DNA of 9,606 bases from Bdellovibrio sp. ZAP7 (GTDB lineage Bacteria; Bacteroidota; Bacteroidia; Flavobacteriales; Flavobacteriaceae). The stretch is taken from NCBI GenBank assembly GCA_943324165.2, contig CALPKO020000027.1, positions 1-9,606 on the forward strand, read 5' to 3'. Both the position numbers and the translations under genes were made by a program. The notes below the pieces were generated by a model. The model was not told the DNA's origin. It saw nothing but the letters and a program-made list of their open reading frames with translations, and did no database searches. Below, in pieces: positions 7,391-9,606 of this stretch (position 1 is the first letter of the stretch; the number at the start of each line of letters is the position of its first letter).

Positions 7391-7422
7391 CAAAAATAGG
7401 CTTTATATTTATTTAGACAAAA
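7391..7422 (-). promoter_or_regulatory. Promoter of the TonB receptor gene
   Basis: On the minus strand TTTTG (7422-7418), a 19-bp spacer (7417-7399) and TATTTTTG (7398-7391) match the Bacteroidota consensus TTTG-N19-TAnnTTTG closely. The predicted transcript starts near 7384, giving a leader of about 20 nt to the ATG at 7364. This is the best promoter match in the window. Confidence 0.75.
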
Positions 7423-7428
7423 TATAAA
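7402..7428. promoter_or_regulatory. Candidate operator: perfect 9-bp inverted repeat over the receptor promoter
   Basis: TTTATATTT (7402-7410) and AAATATAAA (7420-7428) are exact reverse complements separated by 9 bp. The repeat lies across the spacer and the -33 box, so a bound dimer would block RNA polymerase. A Fur- or MntR-type metal repressor is a reasonable candidate given the receptor family, but the site has no recognised consensus and is all A/T in the arms. Confidence 0.45.
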
Positions 7429-7458
7429 TAGTATTTTGTTGAAATTATTTTATTGAAT

Positions 7459-7491
7459 AAAAAAAGCCCTTTCTCATTTTAGAAAAAGGAC
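7459..7491 (-). terminator. Rho-independent terminator of the odhAB operon
   Basis: On the minus strand GTCCTTTTTCT (7491-7481) can pair with AGAAAGGGC (7474-7466) using one G-U pair and an A-rich loop, and is followed by a run of seven T (7465-7459). It begins 26 nt after the odhB stop. The T-run is on one strand only, so the terminator acts for odhB. Confidence 0.8.
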
Positions 7492-7516
7492 TCTTAATTT
7501 CTTATTTTTAAAGGAT

Positions 7517-8749
7517 TTAGAGTTCTAAAGCTTTTTTTGCGTTTCCATCCATTAATAATTCTAAGGGATTTTCTAATGCTTCTTTTACCGCAACCAAGAA
7601 TCCTACGGACTCTCTGCCGTCAATAATTCTGTGATCGTAAGAAAGTGCAACATACATCATCGGATGAATTTCTACTTGTCGATTCACCGCTATTGGGCGT
7701 TCAATAATATTGTGCATTCCTAAAATACCAGATTGAGGAGGATTGATAATTGGAGTAGATAACATACTACCAAAAACACCACCATTTGTTATAGTAAAAG
7801 TTCCGCCGGTCATGTCATCTACGGTGATTTGTCCATCGCGTGCACGCAACGCCAAACGTTTTATTTCTGCTTCAATTCCTCGAAACGATAATAATTCAGC
7901 GTTTCTAACCACAGGAACCATTAAACCTTTTGGACCAGAAACGGCAATCGAAATATCCACAAAATTAAAAGATTGTTTAAAATCTCCGTCCATCATAGAA
8001 TTCACATCCGGAAATAATTGTAAAGCACGGGTTACCGCTTTTGTAAAAAAAGACATATATCCTAATCCTAAACCACCGTGTTTGGTTTTAAATTCGTCTT
8101 TAAATTGATTTCTTAAGGTATTGATTGGTGTCATGTTTACTTCATTAAAAGTAGTCAACATAGCAGTTTCATTTTTTGCTGCCACCAATCTTTCGGCAAC
8201 TTTTCGGCGCAACATCGAAAGTTTTGTACGTTCCGATCCCCGATTTCCACCTGTTGGTGTTCCCATTGATGGAACTGCATTTACGGCGTCATCTTTGGTA
8301 ATTCTTCCATCTTTTCCAGTGCCAACAATATCTTTTGGTTGAATGTTTTTTTCGTTTAATATTTTTTTCGCGGCAGGAGATGGCGTTTGCTCAGCATAAG
8401 TTTTTTCAACAGCAATTGGCGCTGCTTTTGGTGTTTCAACAGCAATTGGCGCCTCTGCTTTTTTCTCTTCCACTTTTTGTGTTGCTGTAGTATCGGAACC
8501 AGTTGGTTTTGCTGCGCTTGTATCAATTAAACAAACAACTGCGCCAACAGCAACGGCATCGCCTTCTTCTGCTTTCAAAGTAATAATTCCACTTGCCTCA
8601 GCAGGCAATTCAAGTGTGGCTTTGTCCGAATCTACTTCTGCAATAGCTTGATCTTTTTCTACATAGTCCCCATCTTTCACTAACCATGTAGCGATTTCTA
8701 CTTCTTTTATCGATTCGCCTGGTGAAGGCACTTTCATTTCTAAAATCAT
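7517..8749 (-). CDS. odhB (sucB): Dihydrolipoyllysine-residue succinyltransferase, E2 of 2-oxoglutarate dehydrogenase
   Basis: This 410-residue protein is the E2 core of the 2-oxoglutarate dehydrogenase complex, passing succinyl groups from the lipoyl arm to CoA in the TCA cycle (cytoplasm). Residues 1-77 are one lipoyl domain with the modified lysine K43 in [10 protein letters not shown] flexible Ala/Pro/Glu-rich linker follows (78-120) and contains the hexapeptide APIAVE twice. The E1/E3-binding domain is at about 122-158 ([22 protein letters not shown]). The catalytic domain runs from about 172 to the end, with [10 protein letters not shown] carrying catalytic H373 and D377. Length and domain order are standard for SucB. 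The start follows an A-rich leader without a Shine-Dalgarno sequence. It lies 68 bp after odhA and would be co-transcribed with it; a terminator follows. A pyruvate or branched-chain E2 is less likely given the E1o neighbour. Confidence 0.96.
   Translation of the reverse strand: MILEMKVPSPGESIKEVEIATWLVKDGDYVEKDQAIAEVDSDKATLELPAEASGIITLKAEEGDAVAVGAVVCLIDTSAAKPTGSDTTATQKVEEKKAEAPIAVETPKAAPIAVEKTYAEQTPSPAAKKILNEKNIQPKDIVGTGKDGRITKDDAVNAVPSMGTPTGGNRGSERTKLSMLRRKVAERLVAAKNETAMLTTFNEVNMTPINTLRNQFKDEFKTKHGGLGLGYMSFFTKAVTRALQLFPDVNSMMDGDFKQSFNFVDISIAVSGPKGLMVPVVRNAELLSFRGIEAEIKRLALRARDGQITVDDMTGGTFTITNGGVFGSMLSTPIINPPQSGILGMHNIIERPIAVNRQVEIHPMMYVALSYDHRIIDGRESVGFLVAVKEALENPLELLMDGNAKKALEL
8404..8452. 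repeat. 19-bp direct repeat in the odhB linker
   Basis: The same 19 bases (beginning TTTCAACAGCAATTGG) occur at 8404-8422 and 8434-8452, a 30-bp period, encoding the repeated APIAVE in the linker between the lipoyl and E1/E3-binding domains. It is in frame, so gain or loss of a unit would change linker length by 10 residues without breaking the gene. Confidence 0.85.
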
Positions 8750-8775
8750 CTTTATTTTTGTTTAAGGTATGAAAT

Positions 8776-8803
8776 GTTTAAAGTAAAATAAGGAACTTTA
8801 AAC
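8776..8803. other. Intercistronic 9-bp inverted repeat between odhA and odhB
   Basis: GTTTAAAGT (8776-8784) and ACTTTAAAC (8795-8803) are exact reverse complements around a 10-nt loop. In the odhAB transcript they would form a hairpin 15 nt after the odhA stop. No T-run follows, so it is not a normal terminator; it could be an RNA processing or stability element that sets the E1:E2 ratio, or chance. Confidence 0.45.
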
Positions 8804-8817
8804 CTAAAAGTAATATT

Positions 8818-9606
8818 TTAATTAAATAAATTTTTATCAAAAACCATTGCTATTGCAGCCGCATGCCGCTTTTTAGATCTTGCATAACTTCCAGCGGCCG
8901 GTGCGCTGTATGCTTTCAAGGAGGCAACTCTCAATTTTACTAAATCAAAATTCATTAACATATAACTATAAGCGCCCATGTTTCTTGGTTCTTCTTGTGC
9001 CCAAACATAATCATTTGCATTTGGATAAGAAGCTATAATGGCTTTTAACTGTTCGATTGGTAAAGGAAACAGTTGTTCTATTCTAACTAATGCAACGTCT
9101 TTGCGGTTAAGATTTTCTCTTTCTACTGTTAAATCATAGTAGAATTTTCCGGTACAAAAAACTAAAGTTTTCACTTCGTTTTTCTCAACGGTATTGTCAT
9201 CAATTGTTTCTTGGAAAGTTCCAGTTGCAAATTCATCTACAGTGGAAACAACTCTAGGATCACGTAATAAACTCTTTGGAGTGAATACAATTAATGGTTT
9301 TCTGAAAGTTGTTTTCATTTGTCGTCTTAACAAATGATAAAAATTGGCCGGTGTCGTACAATCTGCAACAAACATGTTTTCGTTAGCACATTGTTGCAAG
9401 TAACGCTCCATTCTTGCTGATGAATGTTCTGCGCCTTGGCCTTCATAACCGTGCGGCAAAAGCATTACCAAACCATTTTGATTGTTCCATTTGTCTTCGG
9501 CTGCGGAAAGGTATTGGTCAATCATAATCTGTGCACCATTGCTAAAGTCACCAAATTGTGCTTCCCAAATGGTCAACGTTTTTGGACTTGCCAAAGCATA
9601 TCCATA
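8818..9606 (-). CDS. odhA (sucA): 2-oxoglutarate dehydrogenase E1 component, C-terminal part (cut by window edge)
   Basis: The last 262 residues of the thiamine-diphosphate-dependent E1 subunit, which decarboxylates 2-oxoglutarate and succinylates the lipoyl arm of OdhB. The frame is open to base 9606, beginning YGYALASPKT, so the true start lies outside the window; the TTG at 9594 is internal. Visible family marks are WEAQFGDFSNGAQ, LPHGYEGQGAEHSSAR, TPANFYHLLRRQ, KSLLRDPRV, QEEPRNMGAY and a C-terminal SAPAAGSYARSKKRH segment, together the end of the pyrimidine-binding transketolase domain and the C-terminal domain. Full-length E1o is about 900-940 residues, so slightly over a quarter is present. 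It is followed after 68 bp by odhB, the usual sucAB order. Confidence 0.95.
   Translation of the reverse strand, partial: YGYALASPKTLTIWEAQFGDFSNGAQIMIDQYLSAAEDKWNNQNGLVMLLPHGYEGQGAEHSSARMERYLQQCANENMFVADCTTPANFYHLLRRQMKTTFRKPLIVFTPKSLLRDPRVVSTVDEFATGTFQETIDDNTVEKNEVKTLVFCTGKFYYDLTVERENLNRKDVALVRIEQLFPLPIEQLKAIIASYPNANDYVWAQEEPRNMGAYSYMLMNFDLVKLRVASLKAYSAPAAGSYARSKKRHAAAIAMVFDKNLFN

Noticed and set aside
8818..9594. TTG at 9594 as the start of a complete 258-residue protein
   Set aside because: The frame stays open to the window edge with conserved E1o sequence before it, so this is the tail of a longer gene.
1..9606. CRISPR arrays, tRNA or rRNA genes, insertion sequences
   Set aside because: No regularly spaced repeat array, cloverleaf, rRNA-like stretch, transposase or terminal inverted repeat was seen.

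Overview
The window looks like chromosomal DNA of a member of the Bacteroidota, most likely Flavobacteriaceae (Flavobacterium or a close relative). This rests on low GC content, A-rich leaders without Shine-Dalgarno sequences, promoters of the Bacteroidota type (TTTG ... TAnnTTTG) and the gene content. No rRNA, tRNA, CRISPR array or intact mobile element was found.

Layout. Positions 1-520 hold no supportable gene. From 521 to 2408 two minus-strand genes form a tight pair: a predicted outer-membrane beta-barrel protein (PF13557-type 'transporter') followed after one base by lycopene cyclase crtY. A 77-bp divergent control region (2409-2485) with back-to-back promoters and palindromes separates them from a plus-strand pair, mntH (an Nramp Mn/Fe transporter fused to a C-terminal universal stress protein domain) and mntR (a DtxR-family metal-dependent regulator with an FeoA-like tail). 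A convergent spacer with nested inverted repeats follows, then a minus-strand FecA-like TonB-dependent receptor with a clear promoter and a perfect inverted repeat over it. The right end carries the minus-strand 2-oxoglutarate dehydrogenase operon: the C-terminal part of odhA (sucA), cut by the window edge, then odhB (sucB) and a rho-independent terminator.

How the genes fit together. The centre reads as a metal-import module: the TonB receptor could bring a chelated metal across the outer membrane, MntH carries Mn2+/Fe2+ across the inner membrane, and MntR would sense cytoplasmic metal and repress. The link between receptor and mntHR is inferred from adjacency, candidate operators and a shared 10-mer. 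The carotenoid gene and the TCA-cycle operon are ordinary metabolism. No wholly new system is evident. The points most worth a second look are the Nramp-USP fusion, the divergent control region, the altered metal-ligand position in MntR and the pairing of crtY with a barrel-protein gene.
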